The position numbers and the translations under genes were made by a program. Below are positions 9,382 through 18,560 of a stretch of DNA of 64,000 bases, piece after piece. Under the pieces are notes generated by a model that was not told the origin of the DNA, searched no databases, and worked only from the letters and a program-made list of their open reading frames with translations. The stretch is from Pedobacter suwonensis. GTDB taxonomy: Bacteria; Bacteroidota; Bacteroidia; Sphingobacteriales; Sphingobacteriaceae. The stretch lies in the NCBI RefSeq assembly GCF_900111825.1, contig NZ_FOJM01000006.1, forward strand, positions 94,496 through 158,495, given 5' to 3'. The first letter of the stretch is position 1, and every line of letters begins with the position of its first letter.

Positions 9382-11346
9382 ATGCCATCAGCAAAAAAAG
9401 TTACTGCAAAAAAAGCAGTTTTAGCCAAAACCGATCACACAAAAGCGGTTTGGGTACACAGTTTATTTACCGATTACGATATTGATCTTTTTCTGGTTGG
9501 AAAGCATTTCAGGCTTTATGAGAAAATGGGTTCTCACCTCATTTCGGTTAATGGTACAGCAGGGGTTTATTTTTCGGTATGGGCGCCTAATGCTACTGCT
9601 GTAAGCGTTGTGGGTAACTTTAACAGTTGGACCAATACTTCACATGGCCTGAACAAAAGGTGGGATAAGTCAGGTATTTGGGAAGGTTTTATTCCAGGTA
9701 TAGCAAAGGGTGAAGTTTATAAATATTTTGTAAAAGGCTTTGATGAATCTGAACATTTAAAAGGCGATCCTTATGCGCGCAGGTGGGAACATCCGCCGCA
9801 AACCGCTTCTATTGTTTGGGACACCGATTATAAATGGAAAGACAAGGGCTGGTTAAATAAGAGGGCAAAGCTGAATGCTTTAGACCAACCGATATCGGTA
9901 TATGAAATACATTTAGGCTCATGGGAGCGCGATCCGGATAATCCGGAACGTGTTTTAACCTGCAGGGAAGTGGCCGGCAGGCTAGTGCCTTACGTAAAGG
10001 AAATGGGTTTTACGCATGTAGAATTAATGCCTGTAATGGAGTTTCCATTTTTCCCAAGCTGGGGCTACCAGATAACCGGGTATTTTGGGGCAAGCTCACG
10101 CTACGGTTCTCCACAGGATTTAATGTACCTTATCGATGCCTTGCATAAAGCCAATATTGCGGTAATATTGGATTGGGTACCTTCTCATTTTCCTGGTGAT
10201 AGACATGGTTTGTATGAGTTTGATGGCACCCATCTTTATGAGCATGCTGATATGCGCAAAGGATTCCATCCGGACTGGAAATCATACATTTTTAATTATG
10301 ACAGGAATGAGGTCAGATCTTTTCTGATCAGCAATGCGATATTCTGGCTGGATCAGTATCATGCCGACGGATTAAGGGTGGATGCGGTGGCTTCGATGTT
10401 GTATTTTACTTTTTCCCGGGAGGAAGGAGAATCCGCAACCAATGAATATGGTGGAAGTGAAAACCTGGGAGCAATACAGTTTTTGCAAGATCTGAACATT
10501 GCTGTTTATGGAAATTTTGATGGCGTGCAAACTATTGCAGAAGAAAGCAGTACTTACCCTGGTGTTACACATCCGGTACATGCTGGCGGATTGGGTTTTG
10601 GTATGAAATGGATGATGGGTTGGATGAACGATACTTTAAAGTATTTCAAGGTAGATACATTAAATAGAAAACACCATCATAATCAGTTGAGTTTTAGCAT
10701 GACTTACGCATTTACCGAAAACTTTATGCTTCCGTTTTCTCACGATGAAGTGGTGCATGGTAAGTCGCCGATGCTTTATAAAATGCCTGGTGATGATTGG
10801 CAGAAGTTCGCCAACTTAAGGGCACTTTATGGTTATATGTTTACACATCCCGGAGCAAAACTGTTATTTATGGGTAATGAGTTTGCTCAAACCAAAGAGT
10901 GGAATTTTACACAATCACTGGATTGGCATTTATTACAGTATGCTCCCCATAAAGGCATGCAGGAAACAGTCAAAGCCTTAAATTTTTTATACCGCAAAGA
11001 GCCTGCATTATATCATTTCAACTTTAATTATGAAGGTTTTCAATGGATTGATGCCGATAATGCAAACGAATCTGTATTTGTGTATATGCGCAAAGGACCG
11101 AAAGCTAAAGATACTTTGATTATTGCAATAAATTTAACCCCGGTGGTTCGGGAAAATTATCGGATTGGCGTGCCATTTAAAACGAAATGGAAAGAGATTT
11201 TTAATACTGATGATATTGGCTTTTATGGTGGCGGTATCAACAACAGGGGAGATATTGTTCCCGATCCGAAAGACTATAATGGGCAAAAATATTCAATTGT
11301 CGTCGATTTACCACCCTTAGCAGTAGTGATTTTTAAAAGCAAATAA
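9382..11346 (+). CDS. glgB: 1,4-alpha-glucan branching enzyme
   Basis: 654 residues from the ATG at 9382. An upstream in-frame TTG at 9349 lies inside the intergenic hairpin and is rejected as the start. A lysine/alanine-rich N-terminus is followed by a CBM48 domain (about 70-160, YFSVWAPNATAVSVVGNFN) and a GH13 barrel. Catalytic residues are Asp334 in GLRVDAVASMLY, Glu387 in TIAEESSTYP and Asp455 in FSHDEVVHGK. A C-terminal all-beta domain ends the protein. It makes alpha-1,6 branches in glycogen. It sits 62 bp behind the alpha-glucosidase gene and probably shares its promoter and putative operator. No glgA or glgC is in this window. Confidence 0.95.
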   Translation: MPSAKKVTAKKAVLAKTDHTKAVWVHSLFTDYDIDLFLVGKHFRLYEKMGSHLISVNGTAGVYFSVWAPNATAVSVVGNFNSWTNTSHGLNKRWDKSGIWEGFIPGIAKGEVYKYFVKGFDESEHLKGDPYARRWEHPPQTASIVWDTDYKWKDKGWLNKRAKLNALDQPISVYEIHLGSWERDPDNPERVLTCREVAGRLVPYVKEMGFTHVELMPVMEFPFFPSWGYQITGYFGASSRYGSPQDLMYLIDALHKANIAVILDWVPSHFPGDRHGLYEFDGTHLYEHADMRKGFHPDWKSYIFNYDRNEVRSFLISNAIFWLDQYHADGLRVDAVASMLYFTFSREEGESATNEYGGSENLGAIQFLQDLNIAVYGNFDGVQTIAEESSTYPGVTHPVHAGGLGFGMKWMMGWMNDTLKYFKVDTLNRKHHHNQLSFSMTYAFTENFMLPFSHDEVVHGKSPMLYKMPGDDWQKFANLRALYGYMFTHPGAKLLFMGNEFAQTKEWNFTQSLDWHLLQYAPHKGMQETVKALNFLYRKEPALYHFNFNYEGFQWIDADNANESVFVYMRKGPKAKDTLIIAINLTPVVRENYRIGVPFKTKWKEIFNTDDIGFYGGGINNRGDIVPDPKDYNGQKYSIVVDLPPLAVVIFKSK

Positions 11347-11364
11347 GGTATTACCTACTTTATC

Positions 11365-11395
11365 CCTTCCAAACCTTGTAATTCGGTTTGGAAGG
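11365..11395 (+). terminator. Hairpin after glgB, probable terminator
   Basis: Stem CCTTCCAAACC (11365-11375) / GGTTTGGAAGG (11385-11395), 11 bp with a 9-nt loop, begins 18 bp after the glgB stop. No U-tract follows, so termination efficiency is uncertain. Confidence 0.5.
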
Positions 11396-11918
11396 ATAAT
11401 CAATTACTTTAAATAAGAAAAGCTTCCCATTGCTGGAAAGCTTTCTTAAACTCCGGACTGGAAGCTTCCAGAGTGGGTGCAAAGATACAATAAACACTGT
11501 CTCTTGCAATATTATTTTTTAAATATCAATAAGCTAAGATATTGCTATCATAATCCCTTCCATATAGATTAAAATGTCTAATTTTTTCTTATTCTGGTAC
11601 CCCATTAATCGGTTTGATGCCAGATGATATAAAGCACTCATCAAAGCCACTTCGCCCACAAAATGTGCCTGCTATGATAAATGCAGCGCTAAGTGCTATA
11701 AAGTAACCCGATACGGATAATCCTGATATAAGCTGATCAATTGGATGGCATGAAACAAAAGCGTTTGATATGGAGATCAAATTTCTTTTGCAGAAAGCAA
11801 ATACAGCATTACCTTAAGGTTCCTGTTTTTCGATGATGGTATCAGCTGGTCACGCTCTTACTTTTTGATAAATGATTAATGAATAAAGTGAACGGATAAT
11901 GTAGCGTTTGTCAGTAGT
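11396..11918. other. Intergenic region with possible gene relics, no clear gene
   Basis: About 520 bp between glgB and the T9SS operon. On the minus strand 11417-11530 encodes a protein-like but startless 37-codon stretch ending FKKAFQQWEAFLI. On the plus strand a 29-codon frame beginning MPDDIKHSSK lies near 11617. Neither has a convincing start or family, and they may be remnants. TATGTTTG at 11918-11925 resembles a Bacteroidetes -7 box; if real, the next gene would start downstream of 11919. Confidence 0.4.
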
Positions 11919-14180
11919 ATGTTTGTACTGGCAAACAGACAAAATTATTTTTCACATTATTTCAAACTCACATTGAAAAGGCGCTCTTGTCAATTTTTCT
12001 TGGTATTTCTGTTATTTTTTATGCCTGCGTATTTATATGCACAGTGTGAAAATACAGGGCGTACATACGCAAACTTTCAGGGGGCCTACCTTGATGGATT
12101 GAGTGTTTTAGGTGGAAGTTTATACGGTAACATCGCCAATGCTTCAAATGCTGTAAATGGGCAAGTTAAAGATGCATCAACCTTATCAGTTCCAATTGGA
12201 GTGCTTGGGCTTACAGGTTCTGCCACACAATTTCTGGAATTTACCAATGATGGTACCAATGCTGGTAAACGCACAATTGCCGCAAATACGGCAGTAACAG
12301 TTAAACTAGCGCTACCCAAAGAACTTCTCGGGCTCCTGAGCAATTTTGAAATTGGAAGTTTTACGGATCTACATCCTGTTTCAGCAAGTAAGCCTTTGGT
12401 AGGTTATGGATATGATTCTGGATATGATGCAACAAAGAACCCGATTTATACAGCTGCAAATATTGCTGGGGTGATTGGCGGGGCAGGAGAGATGGAAATT
12501 ACGGTTACCCCTACACAAGCTTTCAACGGGATATATATTAAGATTGTGGGTGCGGTAGTTTCTACAGCTTTATCAATAAAAATTTTCCATGCGTATATTT
12601 TGGAACCCAATACAGGTTCAGTCAATTGTGATGAGGCAATTGATGTATTATCGGGAGTGAAACCAACTTCTTTAGGTGGTATTGCAAATCTAACAGGAAG
12701 TGTTACTAACCCTTTCAATGCCATTGATGCTGATCTAAATAGCTTTGCACTGATCGATGTGGGTGCTTCCGTACTCAATCAGGTATATCTTACAGCTGTA
12801 TTCAATAAACCCTCTCAACCAGCAGATTCGGTTAGTATTATACTTGAAAATCCTGGTGGTGGACTGTTGGATCTCAGTCTTTTAACAGGTTTTGCCATAC
12901 AGCCTTATCTGAATGGAGTTAAAGCCGGGTCAGCATTTGCAAACACAAGTACGTTTTTAGACCTTAAATTACTTCCTGGATCAAGCAGTAAATATAGCTT
13001 AAAGTTTGCGGTAGCTAATGTTTACGATCGCCTTGAGATTTCGATGGGCGGACTTACTGGCGCTTTCAGCCGTTTAAGGATATATGATATTAAGCGTAAG
13101 CTGGTAAAGCCGCGCACATTGGCCGATCCTTCATTTACAGACGAAAAAATGGTTTGTCAGGGGCAAACGGCAACATTTGCTGTTCAGAACGCACAAACCT
13201 GCACCGAATACAAATGGTACGATGCTGAAACAGGGGGTAATTTGATACATACCGGCCTAACTTTCGCTCCGCCAAATACGCTTACACCAGGCGATTATAA
13301 CTATTATGTTCAGGCAAACAGAACCTATTGCGTTACCGCCGTTTCTGAACGTTTAAGGGTAAAATTCAAGGTGAATGCGTTGCCTGTGGTTACCGTACCA
13401 GGCACGATAATCTGTAGTGGTTCTTCTGCTACACTTTCAGTTACGGCACCTGATGCGGGTTACACTTATAATTGGTATTCTTCGTCCTCTGGCGTTACGC
13501 CATTTAATACGGGTACTACATACACTACACCCCTTTTAATTGCAAGTACTATTTATTATGTAGAAGCGGTTAATACAGCAACAGGATGTAAAAATGCCGG
13601 TGGCGCTCAAGCTGTAGAAGTTAAAGTAAAACAATATGCCCCTGTCCCCGCAATAAGTGGTGCAACTGTTATGTGCGCAGGAACAAGTACAACATTTACC
13701 AATGTTTATCCAAATGGAGTTTGGAGTACAACTGATGCTGGAACGGCAACGATAGATGCCACCGGTAAGGTTACTGCAATAGCTGCTGGTAATGCCGTAA
13801 TAAGTTATACCGTTGCTGAAGATGCGACTTATTGTGCCAAAAAAGTAGATTTTCCATTAGCTGTAAATCCCCAGCCCAACATAACATTGGGTTCGGAAAT
13901 AAGTATTTGTGAAGGATTAACCGCAACCAAAATTACTTACTTCAATGCCATTTCTAACCCCATAAATTATAGTGTTTCTTGGGCCGGTAATTTATTGCCT
14001 GCCGTCTTAAATCAGGCTTTACCGGCAAATGAAATAACCATTAACATACCACCAACTACTCCTGTTGCAGTGTACCAGGGAGTTTTAAACATTAAAAATG
14101 AAAATGGCTGTGAACGCGCTATCCCTTTTAGTTTGAGGGTTAAGCTGGTGCCACATAAACCAACAGTATCCATTAACTAA
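11919..14180 (+). CDS. Secreted Ig-like-repeat surface protein, first of the T9SS operon
   Basis: Up to 753 residues. From the ATG at 11919 the signal peptide has a long N-region; from an in-frame TTG at 11973 it becomes a standard one (KRRSCQFFLVFLLFF...LYAQ). Cys follows the cleavage site. Two similar beta-sandwich units (about 45-230 and 235-395) precede Ig-like/PKD-like modules (about 410-475, 480-560, 565-640 and 645-750), each with a Cys pair. It has no T9SS C-terminal sorting domain and stops just after KPTVSIN, where another module would normally begin. The next gene is in the same frame, separated by a single TAA and 36 bp. Probably an adhesin or matrix component exported with its neighbours. 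Confidence 0.85.
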   Translation: MFVLANRQNYFSHYFKLTLKRRSCQFFLVFLLFFMPAYLYAQCENTGRTYANFQGAYLDGLSVLGGSLYGNIANASNAVNGQVKDASTLSVPIGVLGLTGSATQFLEFTNDGTNAGKRTIAANTAVTVKLALPKELLGLLSNFEIGSFTDLHPVSASKPLVGYGYDSGYDATKNPIYTAANIAGVIGGAGEMEITVTPTQAFNGIYIKIVGAVVSTALSIKIFHAYILEPNTGSVNCDEAIDVLSGVKPTSLGGIANLTGSVTNPFNAIDADLNSFALIDVGASVLNQVYLTAVFNKPSQPADSVSIILENPGGGLLDLSLLTGFAIQPYLNGVKAGSAFANTSTFLDLKLLPGSSSKYSLKFAVANVYDRLEISMGGLTGAFSRLRIYDIKRKLVKPRTLADPSFTDEKMVCQGQTATFAVQNAQTCTEYKWYDAETGGNLIHTGLTFAPPNTLTPGDYNYYVQANRTYCVTAVSERLRVKFKVNALPVVTVPGTIICSGSSATLSVTAPDAGYTYNWYSSSSGVTPFNTGTTYTTPLLIASTIYYVEAVNTATGCKNAGGAQAVEVKVKQYAPVPAISGATVMCAGTSTTFTNVYPNGVWSTTDAGTATIDATGKVTAIAAGNAVISYTVAEDATYCAKKVDFPLAVNPQPNITLGSEISICEGLTATKITYFNAISNPINYSVSWAGNLLPAVLNQALPANEITINIPPTTPVAVYQGVLNIKNENGCERAIPFSLRVKLVPHKPTVSIN

Positions 14181-14216
14181 AAAGAAAATAAATTATTCAC
14201 TCAACCATTTAAAATT

Positions 14217-14936
14217 ATGACAAAAAGAACTAAAAAACGTAACCTGAAAATCTTTGTATTTTTAATTTGCTTATTGCCGGTAAGTGCTCTTGCACAAAGC
14301 CCAAGTGTATATCTGTGCGGAACGAATACCGTGAAATTGAATCCTGCTTTCTCTGGGTATACACCAGCTAACGGCGATAGAATTGTATGGACGGTTGACG
14401 GAACTGCGGAAGCTCCGGTAGTCTATAACGGTTCAAATGCTTTCTATCAGATTGCTGCCGGCCTGGCTGTCGGAAGCCATACGTATTCAGTTCAGGTTAT
14501 ACCGGCTGATGCAAATCTTTGTCCCAGCGATGCCTCTGATAATACCGTTGTGGAAAAATTGCCTGCACCTGTTATCGTTGTAGCAGCGCCTGGAAGTACT
14601 TATTGTACAGACCAAACAGCGTCTACTGTAATTACAGCAAGCAAGGATGCTTCAATAACACTACCGGCCGGGGTAACCATGACCTATACCTGGTCAGCAA
14701 CGCTAGGCGGTACCGCGGTAACCGATATTAGCACTTTGGGTACAGCATCTGGTTCAGGAGATACTTTTACACTTAAAGCTGGCGTGGCTCCGGGTGATTA
14801 TGTTTTCGCTGCTGTTGGAAGTTATGCTACTGGTACTGTCCCGATTGTAGATGCAGCAACTTGTACCGCAACTGCAAGTAAAGCCATAACGGTTACTGCT
14901 AAACCAGGTAAAGCAACAATTTCTGTAGCACCATAG
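14217..14936 (+). CDS. Secreted Ig/PKD-like protein, second of the T9SS operon
   Basis: 239 residues with a clear signal peptide (KRNLKIFVFLICLLPVSALAQ, residues about 7-27) and two beta-rich modules (about 30-115 and 118-230), each containing cysteines. Like the preceding protein it lacks a sorting tail and ends at a linker, KPGKATISVAP, that normally joins repeats. It lies 36 bp after the previous stop, in the same frame, and 31 bp before the CHU_C-tailed protein. It has its own signal peptide, so it is not simply a readthrough fragment. The function is unknown; being surface-exposed is inferred from context. Confidence 0.8.
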   Translation: MTKRTKKRNLKIFVFLICLLPVSALAQSPSVYLCGTNTVKLNPAFSGYTPANGDRIVWTVDGTAEAPVVYNGSNAFYQIAAGLAVGSHTYSVQVIPADANLCPSDASDNTVVEKLPAPVIVVAAPGSTYCTDQTASTVITASKDASITLPAGVTMTYTWSATLGGTAVTDISTLGTASGSGDTFTLKAGVAPGDYVFAAVGSYATGTVPIVDAATCTATASKAITVTAKPGKATISVAP

Positions 14937-14967
14937 GTATTACTGTTGAGTTGTTTTCATTATTGTG

Positions 14968-15903
14968 ATGTTTAACAGATTTGGAATAATTGCGTTCAGT
15001 GTGCCGCTGCTTTATGCAGCGGCATGCTTTGCGCAATCGCCTGATCCAAACAGATTGAACCTTAAACCAGGTGCTACTGTTAAACTCAGGGCCAACGGTA
15101 CAGGTGCTGCATCTTATCAATGGTTTAGAAATGGAGAAGCTATTTTAGGCGCTACTTTGCAAGATTATGTGGTAAATGCAGCCGGAAAATACACCGTTAT
15201 TACCTTTAGTTCAGGTGGATGTAGTTCAGACCGCTCTGAAGAGATGGAAGTGGTTATGGAACCAAGGGTTTTAGCCGATGTTTCCATTATTAAAAGATCT
15301 GAAAGCAGGCAGGTAACGAATACGGAAGTATTTAAATACAATCTATTGGTTCGCAATAACGGACTGGGCATGGCGACTAATCTGCAGGTTAAAGACGAGC
15401 TTCCGGAAAATCTAATCTTTGTTAGTGTCGATCCTGCTAATGTTGGTGCCGTTAATTATAATCAGCAAACCAAAACGGTATTGTGGACTATACCATCTCT
15501 TGCTAATGGCAGTTTTGTAGAGCTGATCATTAATGTAAGGTCAGTTAAACCCGGTAAAGTGATTAATCGTGCTTCGGTTACCATTAATGAAACCGATCCT
15601 GATCTATCAAACAACGTGTCTATAGATAATAAGGACGTTATCGGACTTAAAATCCCAAATGTATTTACACCAAATGGTGATGGAAAGAATGAAACCTTTT
15701 TTATTGAGGGTTTGGACCTTTATAACGAAAATCAGCTTACCATTATTAACCGCTGGGGAAGCACGGTTTATGAAAAGAAGGGCTATCTAAACGATTGGAC
15801 TGCAGATGGTTTGACAGATGGGACTTATTTTTATGTGATTAGGGTGAAAACTGCAAATACGCAATGGCAGGAATTTAAAGGTTACGTAACCGTAATGAGA
15901 TAA
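14968..15903 (+). CDS. T9SS type B cargo with DUF11 repeat and CHU_C sorting domain
   Basis: 311 residues from the ATG at 14968 (a GTG three bases earlier is less likely). After a signal peptide (1-22, ending CFAQ) come an Ig-like module (about 25-95), a DUF11-type conserved-repeat domain (about 98-225, ADVSIIKRSE... to ETDPDLSNNVS) and a type B sorting domain (about 228-311). The last begins IPNVFTPNGDGKNETFFIEG, has INRWGSTVYEK, and ends EFKGYVTVMR. This gliding-motility-associated C-terminal domain directs export by the type IX secretion system. The following gene encodes a PorP/SprF protein, the usual partner for type B cargo. It is the only member of the operon with a sorting tail. Confidence 0.92.
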   Translation: MFNRFGIIAFSVPLLYAAACFAQSPDPNRLNLKPGATVKLRANGTGAASYQWFRNGEAILGATLQDYVVNAAGKYTVITFSSGGCSSDRSEEMEVVMEPRVLADVSIIKRSESRQVTNTEVFKYNLLVRNNGLGMATNLQVKDELPENLIFVSVDPANVGAVNYNQQTKTVLWTIPSLANGSFVELIINVRSVKPGKVINRASVTINETDPDLSNNVSIDNKDVIGLKIPNVFTPNGDGKNETFFIEGLDLYNENQLTIINRWGSTVYEKKGYLNDWTADGLTDGTYFYVIRVKTANTQWQEFKGYVTVMR

Positions 15904-15925
15904 ATGAAAGTTAAAAGGTGAGGAT

Positions 15926-16897
15926 ATGAAAAAGATATTTTTAACAATATTGTTTAATTTGCTTTATCTCTGTCTGTTCGCGCAGCAGAATGCCCAGTTT
16001 GGACAATATATGTTCAATGGTCTTTACATCAATCCGGCTTATGCCGGCTATAAAGAAGAACTTTATATGCAGGCCTTTGTCCGGGCGCAATGGGCAGCTA
16101 TTCAGGGTGCACCACAAACGCTTTCTTTATCTGTAGATGCTGCGGTTAAAGAAGAAAGTTTAGGGTTGGGTTTATTGGTGTCCAAAGATAAAATCGGCGC
16201 GCAGAATTCCCTGAATTTATCAGGTAATTTTGCATACCGGATTAAACTGGACCGTACTGCAACCAATATCCTGGCATTTGGTGTTGGCATTGGCGTAGTA
16301 CAAATGGGATTGAACGGTAGTTTGTTGAATCCTACAGAAACCGGCGATAACCGGATTCCAACCGGATATGAAAGCAGAACTGTACCAGATATCAGGGCAG
16401 GGGTGCATTATTCGAACCAGAAATTATTTGTGGGCTTCTCTGCCAATAACCTGCTTACGCAGTATCTTCCAGTTTTTAGGAATAATAATCTCCTTAATAT
16501 TGCCGCAAAGCCACATTTTTATTTAACGGCCGGCATGGTATTTCCCATGGATAACGACTTTACGTTCAAACCCACTTTTTTAATTAAAGACGATTTAAAC
16601 GGGCCAACCTCGTTAGATCTGAACGCTTTTTTATTGATCAGGGAAAAGTTTTGGTTAGGTGCTGCGTATCGAACCTCTGTAAAACTTTATCCTAAACCGG
16701 CATTGTCAAATGACTTGCGTGCAAGAAGTGCCGTTGGACTGATTACCGAATTCCTTGTCCGCAACAACCTCAGGATTGGTTACGGTTACGATTATAGTTT
16801 AAATAAGCTGGGTAACTATGATTATGGCTCTCACGAGATATCTATTGGTTATTACTTGCAAACAGCAAAAAGCAGAAAGCCAAAGTGTTATTTTTGA
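15926..16897 (+). CDS. Type IX secretion PorP/SprF family outer-membrane protein
   Basis: 323 residues: a signal peptide (1-20, ending LFAQ), then the family signature QNAQFGQYMFNGLYINPAYAG and repeated amphipathic beta strands of an outer-membrane barrel. PorP/SprF proteins are encoded next to type B T9SS cargo and help tether or export that cargo, as SprF does for SprB in Flavobacterium. A purine-rich ribosome site AAGGTGAGG lies 6 bp before the ATG. It closes the four-gene operon that starts at 11919. It is a cargo-specific partner; core T9SS genes (porK-N, sov) are not in this window. Confidence 0.93.
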   Translation: MKKIFLTILFNLLYLCLFAQQNAQFGQYMFNGLYINPAYAGYKEELYMQAFVRAQWAAIQGAPQTLSLSVDAAVKEESLGLGLLVSKDKIGAQNSLNLSGNFAYRIKLDRTATNILAFGVGIGVVQMGLNGSLLNPTETGDNRIPTGYESRTVPDIRAGVHYSNQKLFVGFSANNLLTQYLPVFRNNNLLNIAAKPHFYLTAGMVFPMDNDFTFKPTFLIKDDLNGPTSLDLNAFLLIREKFWLGAAYRTSVKLYPKPALSNDLRARSAVGLITEFLVRNNLRIGYGYDYSLNKLGNYDYGSHEISIGYYLQTAKSRKPKCYF

Positions 16898-17113
16898 TGC
16901 CCTGGTTTTTACAATATCAGTGTCTATAGTCGTTTACATCGCTGAGCATATAGGATAAGCCGCCTGTTTATTCTGAAGAAATATCAGGGAGTCAATCTTC
17001 ATGACTTTATTTTCGGAAGCCGTACGCTTCTTACTCCATTCGGTTGTTTGATTTTGTTCCCTTGCATAAACAAACAGAATGTCGATGTGTTATTATCCCA
17101 TATCAAATTACTC

Positions 17114-17434
17114 ATGCAACCGTTATATAAAAGAAATACCCATCAAGAAGTAAATGTTGGCGGTAACGCTGATTTATCGGATGATCAATTCTTTTTTACG
17201 ACACTACAGCCCTATGACGGTGCTGCATTCAAAGCGCTCTATCAGAAATATTCTGCCGCTATTTATGGGAATATTATCAGGCATGTAGATAATGAAGAAA
17301 AAGCTAAACTAATTTTACAGCAAACATTTTGTGAAGTTTGGGAAGCTTTTCCGCAATTTGATCAAACTAAATTCAGAATTTTTACCTGGATAAATCAATT
17401 TGCCCTTCAAGCTATCAAGAAGTTTACGCTTTAA
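17114..17434 (+). CDS. Sigma-70 region-2-only protein (truncated ECF-like)
   Basis: 106 residues from the ATG at 17114; an in-frame TTG at 17048 would add 22 unlikely residues. Residues about 35-106 read like region 2 of an extracytoplasmic-function sigma factor: ALYQKYSAAIYGNIIRHV, then a DEEKA/LILQQTF helix, then FRIFTWINQFALQAI resembling the -10-binding helix. The stop comes straight after, so the linker and region 4 (the -35-binding domain) are absent. It could be a degraded sigma gene, an anti-sigma-like decoy, or a regulator binding core polymerase. It lies between the T9SS operon and a Crp/Fnr regulator gene. Domain call is moderately sure, function is not. Confidence 0.6.
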   Translation: MQPLYKRNTHQEVNVGGNADLSDDQFFFTTLQPYDGAAFKALYQKYSAAIYGNIIRHVDNEEKAKLILQQTFCEVWEAFPQFDQTKFRIFTWINQFALQAIKKFTL

Positions 17435-17515
17435 AAAGCGGTTTATAATCTGTAACATTTTTATATTCCATTCGAAATTGCTATAATTAAGGGTCTAAAG
17501 TCTAACCCAATTTGT

Positions 17516-18124
17516 ATGCTCGAATCTCAAAAGGTGTTTTTGGTAAACGCTGTGTTAAACTATTTCAGCCAGTTGTCTCCGATATCATCAGAATTTATCC
17601 AGGAAATAGAAAAAAATGTGGAGCCGCTTCTTATTAAGAAGAATAAACACATTCTATCGCCTATTGATAATAATAATTGCGTTTTTTTTGTGGTATCAGG
17701 ACTAGTAAGAGGTTTTATTAGAGAAGGGAACAAAGAAATTACCACCTGGATTAGCGCAGGCAATGAATTTGTTGGTGCCATTCAGCATCCGGGTGCTCCT
17801 CCCAAACCTTCTATTGAATATATACAGGCCTTGGCGAAATCAGAATTAGTTGCAATTCCATACCTATTAATTGATGAGCTTTATTCAAATTATCCTGAAA
17901 CAAACATCATATGGCGAAAAATACTCCAATTCCAGTACCATGCAGCTTCAGAACGATCAATGCTTGCACGTATCCCGTCTGCCGAAAGGCGTTACGAGAA
18001 ATTTATGGAGCTAAATTCTGTTGATGCATCCAGGGTTCCTTTGCGCTGTATGGCTACTTACTTAGGTATGCGCCTCGAAACGTTGAGCAGAATACGGAGT
18101 AAAATGGTTAGGCAGGTAGTATAA
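17516..18124 (+). CDS. Crp/Fnr family transcriptional regulator
   Basis: 202 residues. A cyclic-nucleotide-binding beta-barrel fold (about 20-125, with NNCVFFVVSGLVRGFIREGNKE) is followed by a long dimer helix and a C-terminal helix-turn-helix (about 150-200, LRCMATYLGMRLETLSRIRSKM). The cAMP-binding phosphate cassette is not recognisable, as is usual for Bacteroidetes members, so the ligand is unknown. No FNR-type cysteine cluster is present. It lies 81 bp after the sigma-like gene on the same strand and may be cotranscribed. The target genes cannot be read from the sequence. Confidence 0.88.
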   Translation: MLESQKVFLVNAVLNYFSQLSPISSEFIQEIEKNVEPLLIKKNKHILSPIDNNNCVFFVVSGLVRGFIREGNKEITTWISAGNEFVGAIQHPGAPPKPSIEYIQALAKSELVAIPYLLIDELYSNYPETNIIWRKILQFQYHAASERSMLARIPSAERRYEKFMELNSVDASRVPLRCMATYLGMRLETLSRIRSKMVRQVV

Positions 18125-18229
18125 TAGATCTAGTTAAAAAAAAAATACAACGCAGACGGCATTAGCATTAATTTTTAAAAATAATTGATCAAAAATACAT
18201 TTCTTCATCAAATCTTAATCTTTCTACCG

Positions 18230-18331
18230 TAATATTGTAGACATAAGGGGTGAGAGCCTTATACAACTTCATAAGTTGAGAGCGTTAATTTAGATAAGGA
18301 TGTAGCCAACTGGTTACATCCTTTTTTTCTT
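18230..18331 (+). ncRNA. Candidate small RNA with own terminator
   Basis: After the regulator gene, TAATATTG at 18230-18237 is one mismatch from the TAnnTTTG -7 box. About 90 nt would follow, containing the hairpin CAACTT/AAGTTG (18264-18269, 18273-18278) flanked by GAGAGCC and GAGAGCG. It ends with the terminator stem GGATGTAgCCA / TGGTTACATCC (18298-18321) and seven T. No reading frame of useful size lies inside. It could instead be a long 3' UTR of the Crp/Fnr gene with its terminator. Confidence 0.4.
18298..18328 (+). terminator. Strong intrinsic terminator
   Basis: GGATGTAGCCA and GGTTACATCC pair with one G-U wobble and a very short loop; a TTTTTTT tract follows directly. It serves the candidate small RNA and/or the Crp/Fnr gene 174 bp upstream. 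Confidence 0.85.
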
Positions 18332-18560
18332 GGCTAGGGTATTTGGGCCGTATATGTTATTTCAACCGCTTTTTTCCGGTAATAATATTTGTTATTTATA
18401 TTGTGAGGTCCCTTAAGTCGAAGGCTTTCCGGCGGAAAACCGAATCCGTTGATGTAGTGGCCAATTGATCAGTATTGATGGCTACTTCCGTATCCTGCGA
18501 AGCGAATCTGGATCGAACTCGCTGAATAAAAGGTGAAATAAAATGGAAAGGAATTTTATG
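18332..18560. other. Intergenic, nothing recognised
   Basis: About 230 bp between the terminator and the convergent histidine kinase gene. I see no reading frame with a plausible start, no hairpin with a T-tract and no repeat. Confidence 0.5.

Noticed and set aside
11589..11780. A 63-codon minus-strand frame after glgB.
   Set aside because: No family, poor start context and no neighbour support; treated as a chance frame, possibly in a relic region.
14937..14967. A frameshift pseudogene joining the second T9SS protein to the CHU_C protein.
   Set aside because: The two are offset in frame, but each has its own signal peptide and stop, so separate genes are simpler.
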